From positions 2,294,001 to 2,358,000 of the forward strand of contig NZ_CP053108.1 in the NCBI RefSeq assembly GCF_013009075.1: 64,000 bases of DNA. Direction: 5' to 3'. The translations under genes and the position numbers were made by a program. The stretch comes from Halomonas sp. TA22 (lineage in GTDB: Bacteria; Pseudomonadota; Gammaproteobacteria; Pseudomonadales; Halomonadaceae). Below, piece after piece: positions 16,559-25,112 of the stretch. Every line of letters starts with the position of its first letter. Positions within the stretch are counted from its first letter, which is position 1. The notes below the pieces were generated by a model, which saw nothing but the letters and a program-made list of their open reading frames with translations, ran no database searches and had not been told where the DNA came from.

Positions 16559-17548
16559 ATGCACAACGCCAAGCTGAAGAAGACAGGTACCACGCTCGCC
16601 ACTGCCATTGTACTCGCTGCCGGTGGCCTAGCTCTGACCAGCAGCCAGGCCATCGCTGATAGTTGGGAGCCTGAAGAGCAGCTGAATGTCACCATTGCTT
16701 TTGGCCCAGGAGGAGGCAATGACGTGCTGTCGCGCACGCTGATCGATATCCTCGAAAAGTACGATCTTTACCCCGAGAATATCGTTGCCACCAACCGCCC
16801 GGGGGGGAGTGGTGCGGTGGGCTGGGGTTACGTTTTTAATCAGAAAGGCAACCCCTACCATCTTTCCACTACCAGTGGTAGCTTCATTGCCACCCCCCTG
16901 CAGGCCGACACCCCTTGGGACACCATGTCGTTTACCCATATCGCGCTGATGGCAGCGGATGATGCAGTATTGATTGTCAACGGTGAAAGCGATATTCAGG
17001 ACTTCGATGATTATCTCGAGTGGGCGCGTGAAAACCCACCGGTGGTGGGCGGTATCGGCTCGGTCAACAGTGATTTCATCGTCGCCCAGCTGCTCTCACA
17101 GGAAGCTGGCTACGACTACGACTATGTGCCTTTCAATCAGCAGGGCGAGCTCACCACGGCGCTGCTCTCGAAATCGCTCGATGCCATGGTGGCGACTCCT
17201 GGTTCGGTGATCGGCCTGATCGAGTCTGGCGATTTCCGGGCGCTGGCCTTTAGTGGCGAAACGGTTCCCGATGCGCTGGAGGGCGTGCCTTCCTTCAAAG
17301 AGCTCGGCTATGGCGATGCCGCAGTGGCCATGCCGCGCGGCCTGATTATGCCACCGGGGGTGCCGGAAGAAGCCCGCGACTGGTGGATCGACACGATTGC
17401 CAAGGTGGTGGAAACCCCCGAATGGGCGGAATATGTAGAGGCTAACTTCCTTACAGAGAATGTTCAGTTCGGGGACGACTTTACTGAATTTCTGGAAAAC
17501 GCCATCAATAACTTCGAGACCATTCTCACTGAAACTGGCGCAATTTAA
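16559..17548 (+). CDS. Tripartite tricarboxylate transporter substrate-binding protein (TctC family)
   Basis: Periplasmic binding protein of a TTT-type secondary carboxylate importer. Residues 1-34 form a signal peptide (basic KLKKTG, hydrophobic core, cut near SQAIADS). The mature part shows the TctC hallmarks LNVTIAFGPGGGNDVLSRTL, VATNRPGGSGAVGWGYV, TPWDTMSFTHIALMAADDAVLIVN, VGGIGSVNSDFIVAQLL, YVPFNQQGELTTALLSKSLDAMVATPGSV and RALAFSGETVPDALEGVPSFKELGY. Length (329) is normal. The ligand cannot be read from sequence; these proteins bind di- and tricarboxylates, aromatic acids and other anions. The two membrane subunits follow, separated by a hairpin. Confidence 0.92.
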   Translation: MHNAKLKKTGTTLATAIVLAAGGLALTSSQAIADSWEPEEQLNVTIAFGPGGGNDVLSRTLIDILEKYDLYPENIVATNRPGGSGAVGWGYVFNQKGNPYHLSTTSGSFIATPLQADTPWDTMSFTHIALMAADDAVLIVNGESDIQDFDDYLEWARENPPVVGGIGSVNSDFIVAQLLSQEAGYDYDYVPFNQQGELTTALLSKSLDAMVATPGSVIGLIESGDFRALAFSGETVPDALEGVPSFKELGYGDAAVAMPRGLIMPPGVPEEARDWWIDTIAKVVETPEWAEYVEANFLTENVQFGDDFTEFLENAINNFETILTETGAI

Positions 17549-17583
17549 TTCAGTACTTGGTAAGTTTTATTAGATGCATGTCT

Positions 17584-17605
17584 CGGCCATGTGCCAACAT
17601 GGCCG
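17584..17605 (+). repeat. Hairpin between tctC-like and tctB-like genes
   Basis: CGGCCATG and CATGGCCG form a perfect eight-base stem around TGCCAA in the 133-base gap after the binding-protein gene. Without a U-run it probably protects or processes the upstream mRNA, giving more binding protein than membrane subunits (inference). Confidence 0.5.
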
Positions 17606-17681
17606 GGATCATGAAGACGCTGAACAAGGCGACATTGGGATGGTGTCGTCTATCTCGCAGCAGCCTCAGTGAGACGTACCC

Positions 17682-18122
17682 ATGAGACTCTTCTTCTATC
17701 TTTTTATTCTGGTAGTAGCTGTTTGCTACACCTATATGGCATTTTCCGACCTGACCTTCCTGACAAATCGCGGGCGGATGGGGCCGGGCTTCTTCCCGAG
17801 AATTCTGGGGATAAGCATGGTTGTTGCCATGCTGTTGGTGATCTTGAGCGATATCAAGAATAAGGCGCTATTTTCCGGAGCTCAGGATAACCAATACCAA
17901 GATGCGGCTGTGTTAATCGGTTTATCGCTGACCTTTGGTGCGCTGCTGATGGTGCTTGGCTATGTCATCGCAATACCCGCCTATATTGGTGCCACGCTTT
18001 ACTACTTCAATCGCGGGAAGCATAAAACAAATGCCGCTATCACGGTGGCAGTGCCGGTTGTAATCCATTTCCTGTTTGGCGCCCTATTGAACGCATCACT
18101 GCCGCGCGGCCTGTGGTGGTAG
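17682..18122 (+). CDS. Tripartite tricarboxylate transporter small membrane subunit (TctB family)
   Basis: 146-residue membrane protein with four hydrophobic segments: LFFYLFILVVAVCYTYMAF, then GRMGPGFFPRILGISMVVAMLLVIL containing the GPGFFPR motif typical of TctB, AAVLIGLSLTFGALLMVLGYVIAIPAYIGATLYYF, and a final ITVAVPVVIHFLFGALL. It is the poorly conserved small partner of TctA. Position between tctC- and tctA-like genes fixes the identity. ATG 17682 gives the expected short N-terminus before the first helix. Confidence 0.88.
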   Translation: MRLFFYLFILVVAVCYTYMAFSDLTFLTNRGRMGPGFFPRILGISMVVAMLLVILSDIKNKALFSGAQDNQYQDAAVLIGLSLTFGALLMVLGYVIAIPAYIGATLYYFNRGKHKTNAAITVAVPVVIHFLFGALLNASLPRGLWW

Positions 18123-18150
18123 CCCACAACCAATAGACAAGGGTATCGCA

Positions 18151-19665
18151 ATGGAAATCTTTGACAATTTGTTGATGGGCTTATCGATAGCCATCACTCC
18201 CGTAAATCTGCTCTACCTGCTACTCGGTGCAATGATTGGCATGATGATTGGTGCCATTCCGGGCTTCGGGCCCTCGGCGGGTATTGCCATTCTATTGCCC
18301 GTCACCTTCAGCATGGACCCCATCGGTGCGGTCATGATGCTGGCGGCCATTTACTATGGCGCCATGTACGGCGGCACAATTACGGCGATCCTTCTCAATA
18401 CCCCCGGCGATTCGACCACTGTAGCATCGACATTTGACGGGTTTCCGCTAGCCAAGCAAGGACGTGCTGGGCCGGCGCTGGTGATGCAGGCCTGTGCTTC
18501 CTTCACCGGTGGGACCATCGGCGTGATCCTGATCACTCTGCTAGCGCCAATGTTTGCTATGGTCACGCGCAGTTTCGGTCCGCCGGAATTCTTCCTGCTG
18601 TGCCTGATGGGTATCCTAACCCTGGTAGCACTGATGTCGGGAAACTGGATCCTGGGGCTTGTGTCGGCGCTGATCGGTTTCGCGCTGGGCACGGTGGGTG
18701 TCGATCTGGAGACGGGGCATCAGCGCTTCACGTTTGGCTCCACTGAACTGATTGGCGGTATCCATTTCATTCCCGTGGCCATCGGCTTGTTCGGGATAGG
18801 AGAGCTCTTCCACGCCTTTTATAGTGGGGCTCACAAAAGTGGCACCGGCGGAATCGTCGAGTACCAGAACGAAGAGCGTTTCTGGCCGACCAAGAAGGAT
18901 TTCCGCGAGAGCAAGTTCACCATGCCGAGAAATTCGGTGCTCGGCTTCTGTATCGGTCTGATTCCTGGTGCTGGAGCGACCATCGCCTCGCTAATGGCCT
19001 ATTCATTGGAGAAATCGCTCTCCAGTACGCCAAAGAAGTTTGGTCAGGGAGAGATGCGAGGCTTGACGGCACCCGAGTCGGCCAACAACGCGGCGTCCTC
19101 TGGGGCAATGGTACCACTGTTAACCTTGGGGATCCCCGGATCGGCCTCTACCGCTGTGTTGCTGGCGGCATTCATCATGTGGGGGCTGCGCCCCGGGCCG
19201 CTGCTGATGGCAGAGAATCCCCAGTTTGCTTGGGGACTTATCAGCAGTATGTATCTAGGCAATATGGCGCTGCTGGTGATAAGCATCTTCGCCATCCCAC
19301 TGTTCGTCTATATCATCAAGGCGCCCTATCGCATTCTGGCCCCACTAGTGTTGGTTGTCTGTGTAATGGGTACCTTCAGCGTCAATGCCAGCATGATCGA
19401 GGTATTCATTATGCTGGTTGCCGGGGTGATCGGCTTCCTCATGAAACGATTCGGCTTTTCGCCGGCTGCGGTGGTATTGGCGCTGGTGCTCGGGCCGATG
19501 GCGGAGGAGTCGCTGCGTCAGACCCTGATCATCAGCCGAGGCTCGTTCGATATTTTCTTCCTGCGGCCGTCGTCAATCTACATCATGGGGTTCTTTGTCG
19601 CGGTAATTCTCTCCGGCATTCTGCTCAACACCTATCGCAAGAAAGCCAATGTCCAAGGAGCCTAA
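18151..19665 (+). CDS. Tripartite tricarboxylate transporter large membrane subunit (TctA family)
   Basis: 504-residue permease with about 11-12 helices. TctA signatures: LLGAMIGMMIGAIPGFGPSAGIAILLPVTF, YGAMYGGTITAILLNTPGDSTTVASTFDGFPLAKQG, RFTFGSTELIGGIHFIPVAIGLFGIGE, a repeat-like second half FCIGLIPGAGATIASLMAYSLEKSLS, and GAMVPLLTLGIPGSASTAVLLAAFIMWGLRPGPLL. The two GxxPGxGP-type loops at the start of each half are the family hallmark. The next gene starts three bases after the stop, so the thioesterase belongs to the same transcript. Confidence 0.94.
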   Translation: MEIFDNLLMGLSIAITPVNLLYLLLGAMIGMMIGAIPGFGPSAGIAILLPVTFSMDPIGAVMMLAAIYYGAMYGGTITAILLNTPGDSTTVASTFDGFPLAKQGRAGPALVMQACASFTGGTIGVILITLLAPMFAMVTRSFGPPEFFLLCLMGILTLVALMSGNWILGLVSALIGFALGTVGVDLETGHQRFTFGSTELIGGIHFIPVAIGLFGIGELFHAFYSGAHKSGTGGIVEYQNEERFWPTKKDFRESKFTMPRNSVLGFCIGLIPGAGATIASLMAYSLEKSLSSTPKKFGQGEMRGLTAPESANNAASSGAMVPLLTLGIPGSASTAVLLAAFIMWGLRPGPLLMAENPQFAWGLISSMYLGNMALLVISIFAIPLFVYIIKAPYRILAPLVLVVCVMGTFSVNASMIEVFIMLVAGVIGFLMKRFGFSPAAVVLALVLGPMAEESLRQTLIISRGSFDIFFLRPSSIYIMGFFVAVILSGILLNTYRKKANVQGA

Positions 19666-19667
19666 GC

Positions 19668-20099
19668 ATGATCGATGAAGAAAAGGTAAGACTCGTATTC
19701 GAGGAGGCGCTTACCACCCAGGAGCCGGCCTTCGAGAAGTTCTTCCTGGCCAAGTTCATGCAGCTCTCAATCACCTACACCAATGAGGTATGTAATGTGG
19801 TGTTACCTGTCGAGCCTCACCTCTACAACCCTCAGGGTAGTTTGCACGGTGGGGTTCTGGCACTGGCGATGGACGTCTCCATGGGGCATCTCATTCATCA
19901 TGCGATGGGGGCGGGGGGCAGTACCATAGAAATGAAGATCCAGTATATGCGGCCGGCTACAGTGGGGGCGGTGCGACTCGAGGGCTGTTTCATCAAGAAG
20001 GGTCGCAACGTCTCCTTCCTTGAATCGCGCGCTTTTGATGAAACAGGTAAGTTGGTTGGCATGGCCACTTCCACCTGGAAGATGCCAGCCTATGGCTAG
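19668..20099 (+). CDS. PaaI-type hotdog-fold thioesterase
   Basis: 143-residue acyl-CoA thioesterase of the 4HBT/PaaI group. Seen: FFLAKFMQLSITYTNEVCNVVLPVEPHLYNPQGSLHGGVLALAMDVSMGHL, where the NPQGSLHGG loop followed by a helix with Asp is the PaaI active-site pattern, then MKIQYMRPATVGAVRLEGCFIKKGRNVSFLESRAFDETGKLVGMATSTWK. It probably frees CoA from dead-end or product thioesters of the CoA-transferase/crotonase pathway (inference). ATG 19668 lies three bases past the TctA stop; an open frame continues upstream inside tctA but is a shadow. The stop overlaps the next start by eight bases. Confidence 0.88.
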   Translation: MIDEEKVRLVFEEALTTQEPAFEKFFLAKFMQLSITYTNEVCNVVLPVEPHLYNPQGSLHGGVLALAMDVSMGHLIHHAMGAGGSTIEMKIQYMRPATVGAVRLEGCFIKKGRNVSFLESRAFDETGKLVGMATSTWKMPAYG

Positions 20100-20868
20100 C
20101 CTGTTCGCGCTATTGGATGGTCTCTCACCGCTTTCTGGAGGCGCCAATGCGCTGTTGATCCTGCTGAGCCTGGCGACGGCATGGATGACCAGCGCCTTCG
20201 GTATCGGCGGAAGCGCCCTGCTGATCATGTCGATGGCGCAGATCATGCCGCCAGCGGCAGTGATTCCGGTGCATGGCATGGTTCAGCTAGGCGCCAATGG
20301 AAGTCGTTTCATATTTACCTGGCGTGACGTTGACTATCGACGTCTTGCGGCTATCGTACCTGGTATTCTGTTCGGGGCTTTGATGGCTTCCTGGCTACTG
20401 ATTCGCTTGCCCTCAGGAATGTTGGAGCTAATCATTGCCAGCTTTATGATTTTTATGTGTTGGGGACCTTCGCTTCCATCGCGAGCGGTAGGGATGGGGG
20501 GAAGCTTGTTGATGGGGGCGCTAACGACTTTCTTATCCAGTTTTGTGGGTGCTGCCGGATCGGTAGTAGCTGCGTATCTCAAGCATATTAGCCCCGAGAG
20601 GCTGGTTCGCGTAGCGACATTCTCGGCGGTCATGACGTTGCAACACTTATCCAAGGCATTCATTTTTGGTATTGCCGGATTCATTTTTTTTGACTGGCTA
20701 CCTTTGATGATTGCTATGATAGTTGTAGGCTTTCTGGGCACTTGGGCAGGGTTGAAAGTTCTAAGCAAAGTCACTAACAATAGCTTCGATTTCATAATGA
20801 AAATATTGCTGACGCTATTGTCCGTCCGTCTTCTTTGGGTAGCTTTCGAGAAGTTAGTGTTGATATAA
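20092..20868 (+). CDS. Sulfite exporter TauE/SafE-type membrane permease
   Basis: 258 residues with about eight helices and the TauE pattern of two repeated halves. The first half has SLATAWMTSAFGIGGSALLIMSMAQIMPPAAVIPVHGMVQLGANGSRFIFTWRDVDY; the second has GMGGSLLMGALTTFLSSFVGAAGSVVAAYLKHISPERLVRVATFSAVMTLQHLSKAF. GIGGS and G-x-x-GS-loops are the family signature. Members export sulfite, sulfoacetate or other organic anions. ATG 20092 overlaps the thioesterase stop, linking it to the operon; the open frame further upstream is a shadow of the thioesterase. The last third is AT-rich compared with the start. Confidence 0.85.
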   Translation: MASLFALLDGLSPLSGGANALLILLSLATAWMTSAFGIGGSALLIMSMAQIMPPAAVIPVHGMVQLGANGSRFIFTWRDVDYRRLAAIVPGILFGALMASWLLIRLPSGMLELIIASFMIFMCWGPSLPSRAVGMGGSLLMGALTTFLSSFVGAAGSVVAAYLKHISPERLVRVATFSAVMTLQHLSKAFIFGIAGFIFFDWLPLMIAMIVVGFLGTWAGLKVLSKVTNNSFDFIMKILLTLLSVRLLWVAFEKLVLI

Positions 20869-20912
20869 ATTTATCGATATTGACACCACTGTTATTTGTG
20901 AGTGAGGGCGTC

Positions 20913-21602
20913 ATGGATCCTGTGCTTGAATCGGCCAACATTATTACAGAGCGTAAGGCTTCGTCATTGACGACGATAGTCGCGGAAGAGCTTGAAAAGT
21001 TAATTTTATCAGGTTATTTAAAGCCTGGAGAGCGACTTAATGAAATGCGTCTGGCAGAAAAATTCAATGTTAGTCGGGGAATAATCCGCGAAGCACGGCG
21101 TGGTCTGGAACGTGCTGGGCTGGTGAATAGCCTGCCCAATCGTGGCGTGTTCGTGAAAAAAGTCACTCGTGAAGAATATGTCGAAAATAGCGAGGTAAGA
21201 GCTCTTATTACTGCTTTTTTATGCGGTAAAGCAGCAGAAAATGCGGACGATGAAGAAAAACGTGAACTACAAGTTAAGCTAGTTGAAATGGGAAAGTCTG
21301 CGGCATGCGATGATGCGGACACCTATTTCCATCTCAACTTGGACTTCCATGAATTTATCCTCAAAGTGGCCAATCATCAGCGAGCCAGTGCGATATATCG
21401 TGACCTAGTGAAAGACTCTTTGTTGGCGCGGAAGTATTTACTTCAGGGGGCGGTGGTGATGAGCAAATCCCATGAGGAACATACCGAAATTGTTTCCGCC
21501 ATCGTCGCCAATGATAAGGCCCGGGCTTATCAGGCGGGGCTTGAGCATACCAGTAAAGGGCTGGCGCGATGGTTGGAGCGCCAGCACGACGTTGGGGGTT
21601 GA
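20913..21602 (+). CDS. GntR family regulator (FadR/FCD subfamily)
   Basis: 229-residue regulator. The N-terminal winged helix reads SLTTIVAEELEKLILSGYLKPGERLNEMRLAEKFNVSRGIIREARRGLERAGLVNSLPNRGVFVKKV, a classical GntR head. The C-terminal FCD domain has VRALITAFLCGKAAENA, DADTYFHLNLDFHEFILKVANH and KSHEEHTEIVSAIVANDKARAYQAGLEHTSKGL, with Asp/His residues that bind metal and a carboxylate effector in the subfamily. ATG 20913 is preferred over an upstream in-frame ATG at 20835 that lies inside the permease gene. It is the only regulator near the CoA-transferase/TTT module, which it probably controls, perhaps through the palindrome at 14430. Confidence 0.9.
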   Translation: MDPVLESANIITERKASSLTTIVAEELEKLILSGYLKPGERLNEMRLAEKFNVSRGIIREARRGLERAGLVNSLPNRGVFVKKVTREEYVENSEVRALITAFLCGKAAENADDEEKRELQVKLVEMGKSAACDDADTYFHLNLDFHEFILKVANHQRASAIYRDLVKDSLLARKYLLQGAVVMSKSHEEHTEIVSAIVANDKARAYQAGLEHTSKGLARWLERQHDVGG

Positions 21603-21643
21603 TCCCAGTGGCGACTCTTACAATGATAATGAATTAGGAGAAT

Positions 21644-22555
21644 ATGATGAATTCCAGCAGCGCCAAAGGAAAGGTGTGGTCACCGGTAGTGACCCCGTTT
21701 CAGCACGACCTGTCACCTGATCTTCCGCGCTACATCGAACACTGCCGATGGCTGGTCAACAATGATGTGGGCCTGGCCGTCTTCGGTACCAACTCTGAAG
21801 CCAACTCTCTGGCGGTATCCCACAAGCAGCAGCTGCTCGACGCGCTGGTCGGGGCGGGTGTACCGGGTAGCCGCCTGATGCCGGGCACCGGCAGCTGCGC
21901 CATCGAGGATGCCGTGATGCTCAGCCGGCATGCCCTTGAGGCGGGCTGTCACGGAGTGCTGATGCTGCCACCGTTCTACTACAAGAACGTACCGGACGAG
22001 GGCCTCTATCGTTACTTTGCCGAGGTGGTCGAGCGGGTCGGCGATGCGGCGCTCAAGATCTATCTCTATCACATACCACCGGTAGCCCAGGTACCGATCA
22101 GCCTTGGCCTGATCGAGCGGCTGCGCAAGGCCTATCCCGAGACCTTCGTCGGCATCAAGGACAGCTCGGGGGACTGGGGCAATACCCGTGCCATGATTCG
22201 CCAATTCGCCGCTGATGGCTTTCAGGTTTATGCCGGCAATGAGCGCTTTCTACTACAGACCATGCGTGAAGGGGGCGCGGGTTGCATCAGCGCCACGGCT
22301 AACGTCAACGGACGTGCCATCGTGGCGCTGGCCCAGCGGTGGCAGGAGCGCGATGCCGACCAGGCGCAGCTGGCGCTGAATGTTACACGCGAGATTTTCG
22401 AAGGTTTTCCGATGATTCCCGCGCTCAAGTCGGCGATTGCCGACTTCCGCGACAGTGATGACTGGTGTCGGGTGCGTCCGCCGTTGGTGGCATTGAATAA
22501 GACGCAGCGCCGCCAGCTTGCCACCGCGCTCAACGAGCACGGCTTCTCCATGTGA
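21644..22555 (+). CDS. Dihydrodipicolinate synthase family (DapA-like) aldolase/lyase
   Basis: 303-residue class I aldolase of the DapA/N-acetylneuraminate lyase superfamily. The Schiff-base Lys is K172 (FVGIKDSSGDW) and the catalytic Tyr is Y142 (IYLYHIPP). The pyruvate carboxylate-binding motif reads GTNSEANSL (48-56) rather than the GTTGE of true DapA, so it is a catabolic relative: a keto-deoxy sugar acid aldolase, dehydratase or similar. Neighbours are an FMN hydroxyacid oxidase and an enolase-superfamily enzyme, supporting a hydroxy- or sugar-acid route. AGGAG precedes the tandem ATG ATG at 21644. Confidence 0.87.
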   Translation: MMNSSSAKGKVWSPVVTPFQHDLSPDLPRYIEHCRWLVNNDVGLAVFGTNSEANSLAVSHKQQLLDALVGAGVPGSRLMPGTGSCAIEDAVMLSRHALEAGCHGVLMLPPFYYKNVPDEGLYRYFAEVVERVGDAALKIYLYHIPPVAQVPISLGLIERLRKAYPETFVGIKDSSGDWGNTRAMIRQFAADGFQVYAGNERFLLQTMREGGAGCISATANVNGRAIVALAQRWQERDADQAQLALNVTREIFEGFPMIPALKSAIADFRDSDDWCRVRPPLVALNKTQRRQLATALNEHGFSM

Positions 22556-22572
22556 GTTCAGGGAACCCTTCG

Positions 22573-23757
22573 ATGACGCATCGCAACCGCAAGCTGGCAG
22601 GCATCCTTAATCTTCACGACTTCGAGGTGGCGGCCAGAAAGAAACTACCCCGACCGATCTTTGGCTATGTATACAACGCCGCCGAGGATCGCAAAACCTA
22701 TCAGGCCAATCGTAGCGCCTTCGACGACTACCGCTTCGTGCCGCGCACCTTTGTCAACGTGGCATCGATTTCGCTCGAGACCACGCTGTTCGGCGAGACC
22801 CACCAGGCACCGTTCGGCATAGCACCGATGGGTATCAGCGCCATTTCGGCCTATCGTGGTGATCTGGTGCTGGCCCAGGCGGCGGCTGCCGCCGACATCC
22901 CCATGATTCTCAGCGGTTCTTCACTGATCCCCATGGAAGAAGTCGCCGCCACCGGCGGCACCGACTGGTTTCAGGCTTACTTGCCGGGTACGCCGGATGC
23001 AATCGAGGCACTGATCAAACGCGTCAAGCGCGCCGGTTTCCACAATCTGGTAGTGACCCTGGATTATCCCGTTCCCCCCAACCCCGAGCACAATATCCGC
23101 AGCGGCTTCTCATCTCCGCTCAAGCCCACTGCGCGGCTGGCTGTGGATGGTCTGCTGCGGCCGCGCTGGCTGCTAGATACCTTCTGCCGCACGTTGCTGC
23201 GCCACGGCATCCCGCACTTCGAGAATAACTACGCCCAGCGTGGCGCACCGATCATCTCGCGACACGTGGCCCGCGACTTTTCCGGCCGCAGCCACTTCGA
23301 CTGGGAGTACCTCGACCTGGTGCGCCGGCTCTGGCCGGGCCACCTAATAGTCAAAGGCATATTGCATCCTGAGGATGCGGTGCGTGCGCGTGACGCTGGG
23401 GTCGACGGCATTATTCTTTCCAACCACGGCGGGCGCCAACTGGATGGCACCATCTCGCCGCTGCAGGTGCTGCCACAGGTGGTGGCCGACGTGCCGGATA
23501 TTCCGATCATGATCGACAGCGGTTTCCGTCGCGGCAGCGATGTGATCAAGGCGCTGGCGCTGGGTGCCAGCTTCGTGTTCCTCGGGCGGCCCTTCAACTA
23601 CGCCGCGGCCTGCGCTGGCGAGGACGGGGTACGCCATGCGGTGACCCTGCTGGCCGATGAGATGCGCCGCGACATGGCTCTGCTCGGCGTCACTGAGATC
23701 AGCGGCCTGAGCCGCGAGCATCTCTACGAGACCAGCCGCCTGGCCACGGGCGCCTGA
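22573..23757 (+). CDS. FMN-dependent alpha-hydroxy-acid oxidase/dehydrogenase
   Basis: About 394 residues of the lactate dehydrogenase (LldD)/glycolate oxidase/mandelate dehydrogenase family, oxidising 2-hydroxy acids to 2-keto acids with FMN. Seen: FEVAARKKLPRPIFGYVYNAAEDRKTYQANRSAFDDYRFVPRTFVNV, APFGIAPMGISAISAYRGDLVLAQAAAAADIPMILSGSS, the FMN-phosphate and active-site segment LIVKGILHPEDAVRARDAGVDGIILSNHGGRQLDG with catalytic His285 in SNHGGRQLDG, and IMIDSGFRRGSDVIKALALGASFVFLGRPF. GTG 22552 overlapping the DapA-like stop is possible, but ATG 22573 with AGGGA upstream fits better. It has no membrane segment, unlike LldD of some species. Confidence 0.88.
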   Translation: MTHRNRKLAGILNLHDFEVAARKKLPRPIFGYVYNAAEDRKTYQANRSAFDDYRFVPRTFVNVASISLETTLFGETHQAPFGIAPMGISAISAYRGDLVLAQAAAAADIPMILSGSSLIPMEEVAATGGTDWFQAYLPGTPDAIEALIKRVKRAGFHNLVVTLDYPVPPNPEHNIRSGFSSPLKPTARLAVDGLLRPRWLLDTFCRTLLRHGIPHFENNYAQRGAPIISRHVARDFSGRSHFDWEYLDLVRRLWPGHLIVKGILHPEDAVRARDAGVDGIILSNHGGRQLDGTISPLQVLPQVVADVPDIPIMIDSGFRRGSDVIKALALGASFVFLGRPFNYAAACAGEDGVRHAVTLLADEMRRDMALLGVTEISGLSREHLYETSRLATGA

Positions 23758-23788
23758 CCTCGACCATAACCGATCAGGAAGCCTTGCC

Positions 23789-24940
23789 ATGCGTATTACC
23801 GACATTCGCGCCTCGATCCATGCCTTGAACGTTGATGTGCCCGGCGTCGGGGTCTCGGTGGAGCGGCGTGTGTTTGTGTTCGTCGAGGTCGAGACCGATG
23901 CCGGCACTACCGGGTTCGGACTGACCGGCGCCATGCTGCCGGCCGCGGTAGTGGCCTGCATCGAGCACCACCTCAAGCCGGCACTGCTCGGCATGCCAGC
24001 GCTATCTCGCGAGCGCATCCATGCCCACGTCTGGCGCAAACTCAATATTCGCGGCTATACCGGGGTGATCTCCAACGCGCTATCGGCCATCGACATCGCA
24101 CTGTGGGATGTCTGGGGCAAGTGGGAGCAGCGCTCGATTCACGAGCTGATCGGAGGCTATCGCGACTGGGCGCCGACCTATGCCACTTTCGGCTATCCGT
24201 TCTTCGATACCGATCAGCTCGCCGAGCACGCCAAGCGCTTCCTTGCCGATGGCCATCGGATGCTCAAGATGGTAGTGGGGGGTGATCCATCACGCACCTG
24301 GAAGGATGACGTGGAGCGAGTGCGCTGCGTGCGCGAGGCGATCGGTGCCGACGCCGACCTGATCATCGACGCCAACTGCTGGTTCGATCCGTTCGAGGCG
24401 CGCCAGCTGGCCCAGGCGGTGGCCGACTGCCGGCTGCTGTGGTTCGAGGAGCCGATCCAGCAGAACGACGTGCGTGCGCTGGCCGATTTGCGAGCCCAGA
24501 TCAGCATGCCGTTGGCGGTCGGCCAGATGGAGGGAAACCGCTGGCGCTACCGCGAGTTCATTGCCGAGCGGGCGGTGGACATCATCCAGCCCAACGTGAT
24601 CTACAACGGCGGCTTCACCGAATCGATCAAGGTCGCGCACATGGCCCAGGCCTTCAACATGCCGATGACCAACGGCGGCGGCTGGCCGATCTTCAACATG
24701 CATCTGCTATGCGGCCTGATGAACGGCGGTGCGGTGGAGTTTCACTACGGCATCTGGCAGGTCGGCAAGCACTTCTTTCATGGTACGCCCGATCCCGAGA
24801 ACGGTCACATGCAGCTGTCGGGCGCCCCGGGACTCGGCTTCACGCCTGACTTTGACGCGCTTGAGGCGGCGCGTCTCGATGCCACCCAGCTAGCAACAGC
24901 AGCAAATCACGATGCTCATGGTTATCGCCTGCGCGGGTGA
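23789..24940 (+). CDS. Mandelate racemase/muconate lactonizing enzyme family protein (enolase superfamily)
   Basis: 383 residues: N-terminal capping domain and a C-terminal beta-barrel. Metal ligands look complete: D194 (IIDANCWF), E220 (LWFEEP) and E248 (VGQMEGNRW). The KxK base motif reads LKMVVGGD, with K160 but Val at the second Lys position. The segment where mandelate racemase has its catalytic His reads MTNGGGWPIFNMHLL, so that His is absent or displaced (H305 follows later). It is therefore probably a dehydratase or epimerase with an altered base arrangement. Clustered with the FMN oxidase and DapA-like aldolase; substrate unknown. Confidence 0.86.
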   Translation: MRITDIRASIHALNVDVPGVGVSVERRVFVFVEVETDAGTTGFGLTGAMLPAAVVACIEHHLKPALLGMPALSRERIHAHVWRKLNIRGYTGVISNALSAIDIALWDVWGKWEQRSIHELIGGYRDWAPTYATFGYPFFDTDQLAEHAKRFLADGHRMLKMVVGGDPSRTWKDDVERVRCVREAIGADADLIIDANCWFDPFEARQLAQAVADCRLLWFEEPIQQNDVRALADLRAQISMPLAVGQMEGNRWRYREFIAERAVDIIQPNVIYNGGFTESIKVAHMAQAFNMPMTNGGGWPIFNMHLLCGLMNGGAVEFHYGIWQVGKHFFHGTPDPENGHMQLSGAPGLGFTPDFDALEAARLDATQLATAANHDAHGYRLRG

Positions 24941-25112
24941 ATGGCCACTCTGTGCACGATAATATCTTTTATGATTGGCCGCTAGACGATCTGCTACATG
25001 ATCAAGCTGTAATAGATTGACGCTTGGTAACATGCACTTCGCTTCGGCCACCTGCGTTTGTTCGTGAGTGTGATGTCCAAATTAAAATTAATAGTGCTAT
25101 GGGCCCAACAAG

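Noticed and set aside
19179-19667. Upstream extension of the thioesterase frame inside tctA
   Set aside because: The frame is open but overlaps the conserved TctA sequence; the thioesterase starts at ATG 19668.
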